A DNA stretch of 64,000 nt from Portulaca oleracea (GCA_029582165.1 CM055870.1:18726332-18790331); one strand, 5' to 3'; shown: positions 46,950-59,880, counted from the stretch's first letter. Numbers and translations are program-made. The notes: generated by a model not told the origin, from the sequence alone.

Positions 46950-49285
46950 TTGAGCCCAAAGGGCAGCAAGACCAAAAGGCCAATGCCAATATAAAGTCTC
47001 AGCCAATTAATTCCCAACAAAACAAAGTTTTCCACTAAAACAAACAAACCCTACTGAAATTCTCAAAATTTGCAATATAGTACAAGAAACCCATTCAAAA
47101 TCCAAACTCATGCCTCCCTTCTCTTTAAGGCACTCAACATCCACACACCATCTTCTGATCTTACTTGATATATTCACTATAAAATCATTGGAATAAAATG
47201 AATAATGAGCAACCAATTGTGAAGCATGGCAAGGCAGGGCAACTTTTCCTTCCACTTTGAAGACCATGGGGATACCCTCCACTTAATTGCATGGATGACT
47301 TCAACCCTATCAACTGGCTGCCCTCAAAGTTGACTTTATTCCTGTGAATCCATAAAAACCATATAGTAGCAAACCAGGTTGCAACCTACATATTCGTCCC
47401 CATCTTATTCCTAAAGTTTATATTCATTCAGCTTCATAATAATCTTACAAAAGATGGTAGGAGCAATATAAGCCCCCTGATTTCGCATCACTTCCAGCCA
47501 AATTGCCCATGAAAATTCACAAAGTGTCAATAGATGATCAAGTTGTTTTGGTGCGAATTTACAAAACGTACATCTATTCCCATCCGGCCTTAAAATTCCT
47601 TTCCTTTGAATTAGTTCTTTTGTGCTCGATTTCCCCCATCAAGGACAACCAAGCCATAATCTCGACTTTCGACGGTGCTATATTCTTCCAAACAGAGTAA
47701 ACTAGGGAGTCCTGGCCTCTTGTGCACTGCCTCCACTCAACTCAATTGCTTTCACACCCAATATTTTGATGCTAAAGCATCGTCCCACCATCCAGCCAAT
47801 TCTATTGGATTCATTTCTCTTTGGAAAGTGATTTTCCAATTTCCTGATTGATTCATACTCCTTTGCCACTTCCTGTAAATCTAGTGTATCCATCCAGGAA
47901 AGAGTTCACCTCCAAACTAGGCCTTCGAACCATCCCATGTCATCAACCATAGCTTTCTTTTGTGTTGATTTTTGAAACAAATTCGAGTGTAACACATTTA
48001 GTACCTGATTATCCAACCATTGACACTCCCAAAATCTCACTTTTAGCACTTAGTTATCCCATGCAAGCAATTCTTAAAAGCCTCCTGAAGTAATCAATCG
48101 CTTGATATCATTCCAAAGTCTTGGAATGTATGATTTTTGGGTGATAGGAAATAGAGCTCCATCATCATTGTATACAGATTGTGATGTTTGTACAACTCTT
48201 CTCCATAAAACGCCTTCCTTAGATACATAACGCCACCACCACTTAAATAGAAAGATTGCGTTCTTCATGGAAATGTCTCTTACCCTTAAACCTCCTCTAT
48301 CCTTATCCCTTTATATTATTTCCCACTTGACCAAACCATTACACCTTGTACCTTTACTGCCCATAAAATTCTTCTTTGAAACGTGATGATTTTATGTACA
48401 ATTGTCTTGAGCATTTTCAACATCATCAGGCAGTAGTTCGGGATGCTATATTGAGCACTGCTTTGATGATCACTAATCTTCCTGCTCTTGGTAGGCAAGG
48501 AATCTTCCAACTTTTGAGTTTTGCTCCAATATGGTAGTCAAGACTCATTCCTTTTCATGTTTGCTCCCAAAGGAAAGCCAAGATATGTAATCAGTAACTT
48601 TCCAATAGAGCATTGCCACCATTCTGATTTTCCATGCCTCGTCCTCACCCGAGACAATTAGGTTGGTCTTGTCTTATTCACAACCAATCATGTAAGTTCT
48701 TTGAAGGTTTAAAGGATTGTTATTATACTGAGCAATTGATCTTCCTTTGCTCTTGAGAAGATCACCGTGTCATCCGGGAATTGTACATGAGAAACTGCGA
48801 CTTTTCTTGCACCAATCTCAATACCTTTAAAGGTTCCTTCTTCAATCGTCTTATGGATCATCACATTTAGAACCTCTGCTACTAAGACAAAGAGAAATAG
48901 GGACAGAGGATCCCCATATCTTAGTCCCCTTTCTATTCGAAATGGTTTTGTTGGAGTGCCATCTTTCCTCAAATTTCATATACCTCATGATTAACAAAAG
49001 TGCATCCCACTCAAAAGAATCATACACTTTCTGAAAGTCTAGCTTCAGCAGTGCACCTGCTAGTTTCTTTTTCCGCAACCAACATACTATCTCATTGGCA
49101 ACCATTGCTCCGTCCGCTATTTTGTCTGCTAGTAACGAGGGCTGACTGAGCTTCTTCAACAAGTGAAGGCATTGCAACCTTTAATCTATTGCTCATCAGC
49201 TTTGCAACAATCTTATAGACATACCCAATCATACTAATTGGCTAAAAATCACTAATATCTTTCGCATCATCCTTCTTCGGAATGA
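46950..49285 (-). pseudogene. L1-type LINE fragment: RT and zf-RVT domains
   Basis: On the minus strand from 49285 downward: PKKDDAKDI and SNRLKVAMPSLVEEAQSA (RT start), ADGAMVANEIVCWLRKK and LKLDFQKVYDSFEWD, GLRYGDPLSLFLFVLVAEVLN, then VQFPDDTVIF, where the usual FADD is FPDD. Further on are the LFKWWWRY...LWRRV segment (about 48200) and a zinc-binding RT-associated stretch with RPDGNRCTFCKFAPKQLDHLLTLC (about 47540-47600). Several frameshifts and stops break it. The endonuclease half is absent. Confidence 0.82.
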
Positions 49286-49289
49286 ATGT

Positions 49290-50370
49290 TTATTATAGTT
49301 TTCAAAGTGGTTTTTCTTAAAGGATTTTTGCAAATTTTCAAGAATAAATCAGCCTCTCCATCAATTTTGGTTCATGCATGGGGTGAGGTTGTCTACATCC
49401 ATATTCAAATATGTCTCCCCGAGGAGTTTGTTGTTGTTGGTGCTGTTGGTGGTGTGCGCGTGTGCGCATGTGTGCGTAACAAATGGCCAGTGTTGTTTTT
49501 TTTTTTTTTGTTAAATGGTCAAGGGTATATATTGTAACCCAAAATGGTCGAGGTTGGTTTTATTAATTAATGTTGAAAGCCTGTGGGGTTATGTGTAAAT
49601 TATCCATACATTTTGTTTTATAAAACTAGTTTTTTTTCCCAGGGAGACAAATACAAATATAAATATTATAAAAAAATAAATTAAAAAATATGTTAAAAAA
49701 ATATGCCGAATGCAAACATATATTGGGGTATTAAGTTTTGGAGATGAATACAATTAATATAAATAATGATAGGAAAATAAATGATAAAAATGTCAAAAAT
49801 TATGATGAATGCGAACATGGAATTTATTTTTTTTTATGAAAGGTTAGCATTAAAGTTAGGTAACTTTCCAAAGGTTAAATGTAATGAATATGACACAGAA
49901 CTAATTGGGTTGTTGAGGGCGAAACTGTTACACTTGAACTAAACTAATTAAGATGAAAGTCTGAATACCAAATCTATTAACGCAAGTAGATGTTCAATAT
50001 TTGAAACAATATAAGAATTAGTAATAATAAATAGCGAACAACCCTAAAAGACAGAGGTATTAAAAATAGTTAGAGATCAATTATTCGAATGGTAGACCTT
50101 AAGCATATAAATAAATGGAAAATTTGATTCGAATGATATTTAGAGTATATACTAAATGATGTCCTATCAGAATACAATTTTCTTTTTTTTTTGGACAACC
50201 AAAATATAAAAAGCAGAGTATAGATTAGTAACATACAAAAGTTGAAAGTAGGGATTATTATTTTGCAATTTCCCTAAATAGATTTATTATGAAAGAAATG
50301 TATATGACAATTAATTATTGCAACAATTATAAAAGTGACAATTATTATTACATCTTTGTAACTTGAGTAC
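49290..50370. other. AT-rich intergenic DNA
   Basis: Apart from a GT-rich patch at about 49428-49480, no feature is recognised. Confidence 0.5.
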
Positions 50371-50373
50371 TAT

Positions 50374-51324
50374 GGTATTGTTCTTTAGTTGAGTTAAATC
50401 TAACTAACTTAACCTAATTTAACTTAACTTAACTTAACTTATCCTTACTTAACCTAATTTAACCTAACTATATCCTAAAAAACACCCAAACCAAAACAAC
50501 TTTTTAAATAAAAAAGAAATTCAAATAATATTATTTTAATATCAAAGCAATCCACTTTTTCTAACACCTATAACTTTTTCATTTATTTTCCGTAAAATAT
50601 TCAAATATTATTAATAAAATATTGGATTTTTGGACGCTAATATACTGAATTTTTAGGGTATTGGACAATAATTCAAAGAACTTTGACCTTGGACAATAAT
50701 GCACTGGACTTTGAGGGGTGTTGGACAATAATGCACCCGGATAGATTTCGACGGTAGCTGACTTGGTGGCAATTGTACGTGGTAGGCCGAGAAGATAAAT
50801 TGGCTAAATAATATCTAAGTTTATGACATGTCAGCTAATCTACACAAGCAAAGGTGATTTTATACAACTACAACAACAATCTCTCAGTGAAAACACGCTT
50901 AAGCAAATGTTGTTTTATGTTATTTTTACTCTTTTCAAAGTTGATTCCCTTTGTTAATGTGTGGATTAGTTGGCATGTCATAAATTTAAATATTTTTGGG
51001 ACAATTCGTCTCCTCTACCTGCTATGTAGGATGACCACCGAGTCAGCCACTGCCGGAATCGTTCTTGGTGCATTATTGTTCAACACCCCCCAAAGTACAG
51101 TGTACTATTGTCCAAGGTCAAAGTTCAGTGTATTATTGTCCAATACCTCAAAAGTTCAGTATATTAGCATCCAAAAACCCTAAAATATTTCTACCCAACA
51201 ACTAACTTAACTCAAACTATCCCATTATTTCATATATTTTCCTATCATTGCCTATCCTACCATATCTTAACTTATCTAACTTAACTAATCTATTTTGAAC
51301 CTAACTTGAGAAAAGAACAAGGAC
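50374..51324. mobile_element. Possible Tourist-like MITE hosting a MULE MITE
   Basis: The left end GGTATTGTTCTTT and the complement of the right end (GTCCTTGTTCTTTT) resemble the GGCNCTGTTCTTTT end of the MITE at 40470. Subterminal AACTTAACC- and GTTAAGTTAG-like phrases are inverted with respect to each other. The ends are degenerate. Confidence 0.4.
50624..51180. mobile_element. Mutator-type MITE with long TIRs, TSD TAAAATATT
   Basis: TIRs of about 140 bp start GG(A/G)TTTTTGGA(C/T)GCTAATATACTGAA. They contain repeated GGACAATAATNCACTG-type phrases. The flanking 9-bp duplication TAAAATATT is perfect (50615-50623 and 51181-51189), as expected for Mutator-like elements. There is no transposase. 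Confidence 0.9.
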
Positions 51325-51430
51325 ATATGATTACTCCGCGTAAGTTTCACAAAGTGGTTTATGTCAATATATGAATATATGGGATGTCAAAAATGAAAAA
51401 AGGTGTTTGGTATACGAATGAAAATAGATA

Positions 51431-51676
51431 CTCCCTCCGTTCTATATTATTTGTTCTTTTATTGACTATCATGATCTTCAATGTTACTCATTGCTTGATA
51501 ATTTCTTATTTAATATTTTATTAACAATTGCAATATTATACTTTAGTATAGTATTTTTCGTATTGTAGTAATTTTGTTTAACAAATTATTGTATATATTG
51601 GGAAATTTGTAGTCAAAAATTTTTAAGTTTGACTGCACAATTTTCAAAGTGGACAAATAATATGGAACGAAGGTAG
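51431..51676. mobile_element. Stowaway (Tc1/mariner) MITE, TSD TA
   Basis: Starts CTCCCTCCGTTCTATATTATTTG. The right end, CAAATAATATGGAACGAAGGTAG, is its near-exact complement. TA flanks both ends. The 246-bp length and ends are classic for Stowaway. Confidence 0.93.
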
Positions 51677-51699
51677 TAATAAAGATAAATATCCGGCTT

Positions 51700-52570
51700 T
51701 AGGGTTATTTGGCAACCAGCTATGGACTGTTGGTTTTTTATTTAACTGTTGGTTGATTGGTTAGTTGTTTGACTTTTGGCTATTTTGTTAGCTGTTTGTG
51801 TTGGCTGTTTGTGTTATCTGCTTGTGTAAAGTGTTTGGTAGAGTTAGTTGTTTGTACTATGACTTTTTTTGTTTGATTTTCAACTATACCTTTAGCTTTA
51901 TTTTGGTACTTTTTTTAACATTATGATTTTTTAATTCATTTTTAGGTATTTTTCCTCCATATTTCTAGTATATTTTATTGATAGTTTTTTTTCGTCATAT
52001 TTGTGTGTTCAACAAATAATCACTAAAAATTGGTATTTGTAGTAATAGTCTAATAACTACATTGTTCATTGATTACCAAATTTTCTTAAGTAAGACTAAT
52101 TTTTTTTTTTCTTTCAATTTACTTTTACGATTAGTGTTGATATCTTATAAATATTTATCCCAAATTTACTTTTAAAATTTTTATTAATTGCAAAGATATT
52201 TTTTATATGTACATCTTGGATAGTGGATACCAACATGGTAATCTACACTATTAACAACCAAAAAATTTGGATAATAGTTTTGATGGAAGAAAAATTAAAA
52301 GAAACAACCTTACATAATTTGGATGACAGTTTTTGTCATTTTTATGACGTGTATTGTCAACATTATAATTTATGTCAAAAAGCTAAAAGTCATCTACAAA
52401 AAGCTAATCTATGTGGCTTTTTACAAAATGGCTTTTCAGGGGTAAAAAGCCACTTCAATCCATCAACACACTCTAAATTGGCTTTTTGAATAGTCAAACA
52501 GTCAAATGCTCCCCAAAAAGTCATTTTCCTCAAAAAATTATCCAAAAAGTCAGACGCCAAACACCACCTT
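51700..52570. mobile_element. Possible hAT-like MITE
   Basis: The left end TAGGGTTATTTGGCAACCAG resembles the complement of the right end (TAAGGTGGTGTTTGGCGTCTG). Subterminal AGCTGTTTG- and GACTGTTTGAC-like phrases repeat. The 8-bp target duplication is not recognisable, so this is tentative. Confidence 0.4.
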
Positions 52571-52710
52571 AGTCACAAAAATAAATAATTAAGGATCGAT
52601 AAACAACGAACCCTTTAAATTTTCGAGCAACTACTACTATCAAATGAGTAAATTAATTGAACGGGATACACATTTCCGCATTCAAAGAAGGCTAAACCAT
52701 TAGTAACAAT

Positions 52711-54108
52711 TCAATCCTCATTCTTTTCATTCTCAATAACTGTCATCCCACCTTTCTTAGGCACACATTGAACCGGGCTTACCCATTCGCTATTTGCGAT
52801 GGGGAAGATGATCCCAGCGACTAAAAGCTTAACTACTTCTTTCTTTACCACTTCTTGCATGTTAGGGTTCAACCTACGTTGTGGTTGCCTAGTTGGTTTG
52901 GCATCTTCTAACAAATCAATGGAATGCATGTATATGGATGGGGACAAACCTTTCAAATCTTCAATTTTATAACCTAATGCACCCCTATGCTTTCTCAATA
53001 AATCATGTAACTTAGACAAATCAGATTCATGCAACTTAGCATTCACAATAACAGGGCAAGACTTTTCATCATCTAAGAAAGCATATTGTAAGAAAGGGGG
53101 TAAAGGTTTAAGCTCTAAAGAAGGGGTAGAGGATTTAGCTTGGGAAGAAGACATACCCTTGTAGATAACTTCTTGAATTTCCATACACTCAATATGAGGC
53201 TCATCAATAGTAATCTCCTCATATGTTGGTGATGAATCAAGAAGGTTGGTGAGAAACGTCATGTCGGTGCCGTTGGTCTCAAATTGAAAGGATTCTAGGA
53301 GACATGCTCTCAAAGGATCATCACATGTAGACTCAAGTAAATGAGATTCTTCAATATATTCTTCGACTAGCACCTCCATTACATCGATAGCATAACATGA
53401 ATCCCCATACGAAGGATTTTTCAAGGACCCCTCGAGGTTGAAAATAATGCTCTCATTTCCCACATTCAATGACATACTACCATGTTTCACATCTATCATT
53501 GCACCGACCGTAGCAAGAAATGACCTTCCCAAAATAATAGGAATGTTGGAATCTTCATCCATCTTTAGAATCACGAAATCACATGGTATCAAAAATCTTG
53601 CCACTTGGACTGGAATATCCTCCAATATACCCAATGGTCTACGCACGGAACGATCGACCAATTGAAGATTGATTGTTGTGGGAGTCAAATCATCAAGATT
53701 CAACTTCCGGTATATAGAATAGGGCATGGCACTCACCCTAGCCCCTAAATCACAAAGAGCAGGACCAATCCTCATGTCACCGATAGTGCAAGGAATAGAA
53801 AAACTCCCGGGGTCAGCGAGTTTCTCCGGGGTTTTGTTGTCAATAATAGCACTACAATCAGTCGACAAGTGAATAGTAGACTTCTCTTGGATTCTCCACT
53901 TGCAAGTGAGAAGTTCCTTCAAATGCTTCTTAAAGGATGGAACCTCGGAAATAACATCTAGGAATGGGATACTCACTTGAAGTTTCTTGAGCATCTCTAT
54001 GAACTTCGAAAATTTAGCATCCGACTTTGGTTTGGCCAACCACTCGGGAAAAGGAACCGGTGGTAATTTCAGCTTCTCAATAACTTGAATTGGTTCTTCT
54101 TCTATCAT
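52711..54108 (-). pseudogene. Protease and RT start of the Athila-type element
   Basis: One open frame of 465 codons. The first third is the Athila Gag-Pol linker (LPPVPFPEWLAKPKSDAKFSKF). The retropepsin has LCDLGARVSAMPYSIYRKL (about codon 120) and PIILGRSFLATVGAMIDV. The RT begins with RQPQRRLNPNMQEVVKKEVVKLL and WVSPVQCVPKKGGMTV, then stops at 52711 before the catalytic motifs. It is intact as a frame but useless for replication. Confidence 0.88.
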
Positions 54109-54175
54109 AACTCCCTTCCTTTTTCTTACTCTCTCCTTCTCTTCTCTTTATTTCTCAATTAACTCATTCTCAAAA

Positions 54176-55725
54176 CTAACTAACTTCTCCTTGCTCCTCC
54201 TCACAAACTTCCTCATTTTTCTCCACAAAAACAAACTCACTGTCCTCTTTTTCGACCAAATCCTCCTCATCCGTAATATCCACCACATCACCTTCTTTTT
54301 CTCCCAGAACACCCTCCTCCACCATTTTAGGACCCTCAATCTCCCTACCACTCCTCAGTGTAATTGCATTGAGTTGCCCCTTGGGGTTAGGTTGAGGTTG
54401 GCTAGGAAGAGATTGGATAGGTTTGGCTTGTTGTGCCATTTGAGCTAGTTGCAACTCAAGGTTCTTGATACGGGCTTGGTCTCTATCTTGGGTCAAAGAG
54501 GTCTTTGCAATATTTGCTCAATGGAAAATTCTTGTTGTGGTGGTTTGGATGTTTGGGATGATTGATCATGATGATGGTTTTGTTAGTATGGACGACGGTT
54601 TTGGTTTTGAAATCCGGGAGGTGGGTTTTGGTTATGTGGGACTTGTTGGTTATAGGCATAGTTTCCACGAGGACGAACTGGATTTTGAGTGGAATAGGAA
54701 AGGTTATTATTAGGGTAAACTGCTTGAACTTGCTCGGATGAGCATTCACCACATTGTTGCAAAGGATGTGGTCCTCAACAATAATCACACACAACAACTC
54801 TAGCATCCGGAATAAGCGTTGGTATCTTTTGAGCGACTTTAACTTGCCTTATAGTCTCCTCTAAGGCCTTCTTCTGTTGCATCTCCAATACGACATTCAT
54901 AAGAAATTTGATGGTAGGATTGCTCTCCAAAGAAGCGGCTTCATCTCTTGAACCACAGCCTCCTCTCCAATGTGGAGAGTTTTGAGATAGCTCATGAAGA
55001 AATACATTTGCCTCTTCTGCTGTCTTCTTGAGAAACATGCCACCGGAGGCATACATAATCCTGAATAACAATGATGTAAAAGTAGCCAATCTTCCAGATT
55101 GTGATGAGGACATCTCCGTTGGAGGCCTTTGAACCTCCCACATACTTCGAATAGGGTTTCACCGGATTCTTGTTTGAAACTCATAATATCTTGCCTCAAT
55201 CGACATGTCTCATCATTTGGAAAGAACCTTTGAAGAAAATCACGACTGAGGGCATCCCATGAAGAATAAGTACCCGGTGGACAAGTGTTGAGCCACAATA
55301 ATGCCTTCCCCTTCAAGGTGAGAGGGAAGAACTTCAACTTCATATATTCCGTAGAAACTCCGTTCATTTGCACGAAACAAATACGTTGCTCGAACCTATT
55401 GATGTGATCGATGAGGTTCTCATGTTCACCTCCATTGTATGGAGTGTTCTCAAATATCTCAAGCAAATATGGTTTAAACTCGAATGATCCATTTGGTGGT
55501 AATGTCGGTAATATGATGGGATCGCCTCCTGTACTCGAAGATGGTAATGAATGTGAGGCTAAGGTACGAGGTGGATCTGGTTCTCCGTCAGACATTGGAA
55601 TTTCAATCCTCTCTTGCTCCCTTTGTCTCCTTCCTCGTCTCGAGCTAGCGTTCGCTTGGCGAATAATTCTTTCCGGGTTCGGAATCGTTGGAGTTTTAGG
55701 CGTTCGGCCTCGTCGAGGTCGAGTC
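54176..55725 (-). pseudogene. Gag of the Athila-type element (frameshifted)
   Basis: The frame from about 55725 through ATG at 55595 carries the capsid region (FPLTLKGKALLWLN, FLQRFFPNDET, ESGETLFEVCGRFKGLQRRCPHHNL), then breaks near 55050. Fragments continue in another frame (54775-55143, ending LIPDARVVVCDYC). The part at 54176-54496 contains LELQLAQMAQQ and NPKGQLNAITLRSGRE, the hallmark linker of Athila elements. An acidic tail follows. Confidence 0.85.
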
Positions 55726-55855
55726 TACATACATAAAAGAACAATAGAAGAATCAAATTCTTAACAACTAAGGGTACCAAATCTCTAGCAAAGAAAATGA
55801 TCTTAAACAACCTAAAAACCAAGAAGCTAAGCTAGGTGCGCTTGCTCCCCGGCAG

Positions 55856-55863
55856 TGGCGCCA
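55856..55863 (-). other. Primer-binding site of the Athila-type element
   Basis: The minus strand reads TGGCGCCACTGCCGGGGA starting at 55863, three bases after the LTR end. Confidence 0.75.
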
Positions 55864-55866
55864 TTT

Positions 55867-57539
55867 TGTGTAACGTGGTTTTTGTACCCCGGTTTTATAT
55901 CGTTCTTCTCAAGGAGCTAGGGGCCTTGGCTAGGGCGACTTGACTCTAGGTGAGGTTCAAGATCATAAGATAACTAGAGGGTTTTTATGATGATAAACAA
56001 CGGAAACAAAACACAAACACAACTATGTCCGATTGATATGGAAAAATGGGTGTCGGGAGATTTCGGAATGTAAATGGCAATAAGAACGAGGGTTTCGCAG
56101 CTAGGAAGCAACAAAATAGAAGAATCAAGTGAAAATCCCATTAGAATAAACCCACCGGATTTCCCTTTTCAAGGATAATCCGGATTAACTTCCTCAAAGC
56201 CCACCACGGACCCGGAGAGTTAAAAGAACGGGACTCTCTAGTTAACCTCCTTCCACTTTCGTGAGTGAGCATTAACTATCCCATTTCCTATCTTCCAACG
56301 CAAGTGTTGGATGTATTCAAGAGCTTTCGATCCCGAATACATCCCACTTGAGGGAAGAATAGAAATGGGAAATTGACTCCACTACAAATTACCTCCTAGA
56401 ATTGCTAACCCAAGCCAAATTAACCACTCACATCCTTAATTTCTCCCTAACCCAAAAGGTTCTAGCCTCTAATCATCTCAATTAACGTTCTACAACATAA
56501 ACAACTACAACATTCATGATCTAAACAAACAATCTAGAAATTAAGAGCAATATGCTAAGAACAATAAACACAAAACAATCAAATAACAAAAACAGAGAGT
56601 AAAATGATAATATGTAAAGTAAAGAGAATAGGGATTAAGAAATGCTCATTAGATGATGACAATGGAAGGATGATCAAGAGTAGATAAGAATCCAAGCTAC
56701 AAAATAGAGAATACTCTTCAAAACTTCAATAGAACTTCAATGGAATCCAGTACAATTGCAATAATCCAACACTGATCACCCACTAAACACTAAGAAATCT
56801 CTTTAATCTCACTCTAATTGATAGTTATAATGCTGGATAATTCTAAGACAATTGCCCGCCTTAGCTAATCGTCAAGGGGAGTATTTATACAAGCAAAAGA
56901 AGTTAATCAAAACGCAGCATGTCAAATAACAGAATCGGCATGAATCGCAGGAGACCGTAGGTACGGTCCCTAGGACCGTAGGTACGGTCATGCGAAGGAA
57001 CATGGCGATTCTTTTCTTCTCCGCACGACCGTATGCGCGATCTCAATTGACCGTAGGTACGGTGTCTATAGGGGACTTAGTTTCCTGCGCAGGCATGACA
57101 GCCACCGTAGGTGCCGTCTCCAAGACCGTAGGTACGGTCCTCCTCGGACCAGCTAACATGCTGGGCGTAGCGCCCACTACGTGAAGGGTGGCGAGGGCTA
57201 CGGTCTTGATGCGTGCGATAGCGAGCAAGCGAGATGGGTAACGCCCGCTACCCTGAACGTAGCGGGTGTTACCTTCGCAAAACTCAGCAAAACTCTATCT
57301 TTGCGATCCTCGGCATGTCCGACCTTGCTTCCTTCTTCGCCTTTGACTCGGCTTTGGTACGGGGAATCTCAGGATTCCCAAAATTGTTACAAAATAGCCT
57401 TTTTTTGCTATGTTTTGAGTAAAAACACGAAAACCTACAAAATAACCAAAAACGTAATAAAAGACATGAAATTAAGCATGAAACGAGTCAAAAGCCTAAG
57501 AATTAAGGCGGTATTTAGAAACAAAATTGAGTCTAAACA
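55867..57539 (-). repeat. 5' LTR of the Athila-type element
   Basis: About 1.67 kb, plus-strand ends TGTGTAACG and GTCTAAACA. On the minus strand TATAAATA lies at 56882-56889. Upstream of it, palindromes of form GACCGTAGGTACGGTC lie at 56953-56968, 56974-56989, about 57048, about 57105 (variant) and about 57124. The U3-side boundary is inferred from the TG/CA end and the start of Tat pol sequence. Confidence 0.75.
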
Positions 57540-59880
57540 CATACCAGAGGACTGCCAACACCCTACTTCATAACATGATGCATATAGAAGTAGAAGTTTA
57601 TGTGGACGACATGATTGTTATGTCCAAAACAAGGAAGGAGCATATCCCTAACCTCCGTAAGTTTTTTCTGCGACTTCTCAAATACAAGATGCGGCTTAAT
57701 CCAGTAAAGTACACCTTCGATGTTACCTCCGAGAAGCTGCTAGGCTATGTGGTTAGCCAACGAGGCATTGAAGTTGACCCCTCAAAGATAAAGGCTATCC
57801 AAGAGTTACAACCGCCCAGGACAGAATAGGAGATAAGAGGTTTCTTAGGGCGAGTTCAATATATCAGCAGGTTCATCTCGAAACTCACCATGTCCTGTGA
57901 ACCTTTGTTTAAGAAACTGAAGAAAGGAAGTAAAGTAGAATGGGACGATCAATGTCAGGCTGCCTTTGGTAAAATCAAGGAGTATTTGCAACAACCTCTA
58001 GTCCTCATGCCGCTAGTACTAGATGAGCCTCTACTCCTTTACCTTACAGTGACTAGCTCTGCAATGGGGGCTATGCTAACTCAAAAGGTAAAAGGTCAAG
58101 AGAGCGTCATCTACTACCTGAGCAAGAAGTTCCTCGACTATGAAAGTCGATGCACTGATATAGAGAAAATGACTCTTGCATTGGTTTGGGCCACAAACAA
58201 GCTAAAGCATTACATGCTTTCACATATTGTATATGTCATAACTGAGAACAATCCCATCAAATTCATTATGGAGCAACCAACCATCAACAACCGCATCGCT
58301 CGATGGGTACTCATGCTTTCAGAGTTTAATCTTCAATATTTACCCCAGAAATCCATCAAAGGACGAGTTGTGTCAGACTTCTTGGCTGCTTCACCATCAC
58401 AGGAACCTCCAAGCACTCACTTGGAATTCCCAGACAAAGATGTATTCTTCACCGATGTAATTACGTGGGAAATGTATTTTGACGGAGCTTCTAACCAAAT
58501 AGGTTGTGGATTAGGGGTCCTATTAATATCTCCAAAAGGGGCATACGTCCCTGTATCTATAAAATTGGACTTTGATGCTACTAACAATGCTGCGGAGTAT
58601 AAAGCATGCATCAACGGTGTATAAGCTGCGTTGGCTTTAAGCATACGCCACATAAAGGTCTTTGGACATTCTAGCCTCATCATCAATCAAGCTAAGAACG
58701 CGTGGAAGGTTTGAAGTGAGTGTCTCTTGGCTAATCAGCAGAAGCTCTTAGGACTTGCTAACCAGTTTGAGAAGATTAGCTTCCAATACCTTTCTAGGGA
58801 TCATAATGAATTGGCTGACGCTCTAGCCAAGTTGTCTTCGATGATATCAATCCTACCTGGCACGCTCCAGTTACCAATAATAGTAGAGCGGCAATCTGAG
58901 CCGGCATATGTCTGCGCCATGGAAACACAAGAAGAGGAGACTGAAGAATGGTTCCTTGACATATACAATTTTCTTCAGAAGGGAGAATATGTAGCTGAGT
59001 TAGATGCTCGATGACAGTGGGCGATCAGGTTCCTAGCAGGACAATACTGCTTGATCCAAGATCATATGTACAAGAAGTCACCTACAGGCATAAATTTGTT
59101 GTGCATCGATGCTAGAAGTGCAAAAGAGGTTATGGCTATGATACACGGAGGAGAGTGTGGGCCTCACATGAATGGGTGCATGCTAGCGAAGAAGATTCAA
59201 AGGGCTGGTTACTATTGGTCCACTATGGAGGCAGACTGCTTGGATTTCGTTCGAAGATGCCACAAATGTCAAGAATAGGAACATGATACACCCGACCGGA
59301 ACAGGAGGGCATGAATACATCTTGGTGTGGGGTATTCATCTCCGTGGCCATTCTCGGTGTGGGGTATCAACATCATTGGAAAGATAAACCCGACTGGAAC
59401 AGGAAGGCATGAATACATCTTGGTCGCCATTAATTACTTCACTAAGTGGGTAGAGGCAGCCTCTTAGGCCAAAATCACATCCAAACAAGTGGCCAAATTC
59501 ATCCTTCAGAACATCATATGCCGATATGGAGTGCCTCATGAGATCATCAGTGATAATGGGAGTCATTTTCGGAAAGAAGTGGAGGTTCTGCTCACCATTT
59601 ACAAAATTCAGCATCATCGGTCTTCACCTTATCGACCTCAAGCTAATGGAGCTGTAGAAGCGGCCAATAAAACAGTGGCAGGAATCATTAAGAAGATAGT
59701 TGTCACTTACAAAGATTGGCCAGACAAATTAGAATTCGCCTTGTGAGGATACCGAACCTCTATACGAACTGCCACAGGAGCAACACCATATTTATTAGTG
59801 TATGGGATGGAAGCAGTCCTGCCGATTGAATTAGCAATCCCTTCGCTACGAATAGTGGCAGAAAGCCAATTGCCGGAAGC
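57540..59880 (+). pseudogene. Tat pol: RT (partial), RNase H, second RNase H, integrase
   Basis: RT begins in mid-domain with TYQR and the catalytic VEVYVDDMIV (57597). RNase H follows (LLLYLTVTSSAMGAML, ESVIYYLSKKF). The additional RNase H-like domain has MYFDGASNQIGCGLG (58475), TNNAAEYKA and SRDHNELADALAKL. The integrase HHCC finger (about 59145-59275) and core follow, with SDNGSHF and ANGAVEAANK. The first catalytic aspartate of the core is replaced by N (WGINIIGKI). A scrambled local duplication lies at 59285-59430. One frame spans the region with stops at 57827, 58622, 58712, 59012, 59276, 59465 and 59744. Confidence 0.9.

Larger units (their letters stand above)
52686..57539 (-). mobile_element. 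Athila-type gypsy element, 3' truncated
   Basis: A minus-strand element with a 5' LTR (55867-57539), a tRNA-Asp-like primer site, gag, and pol running into the beginning of RT, where it stops at about 52711. The rest of pol and the 3' LTR are missing. At its 5' end it abuts, without spacer, the RT domain of the Tat element, suggesting insertion into that element followed by deletion. Confidence 0.8.

Noticed and set aside
50390..50475. Telomere-like TAACTTAACCTAAC reiterations
   Set aside because: The units are irregular and not TTTAGGG; they are subterminal phrases of the surrounding MITE, with an inverted counterpart near 51260.
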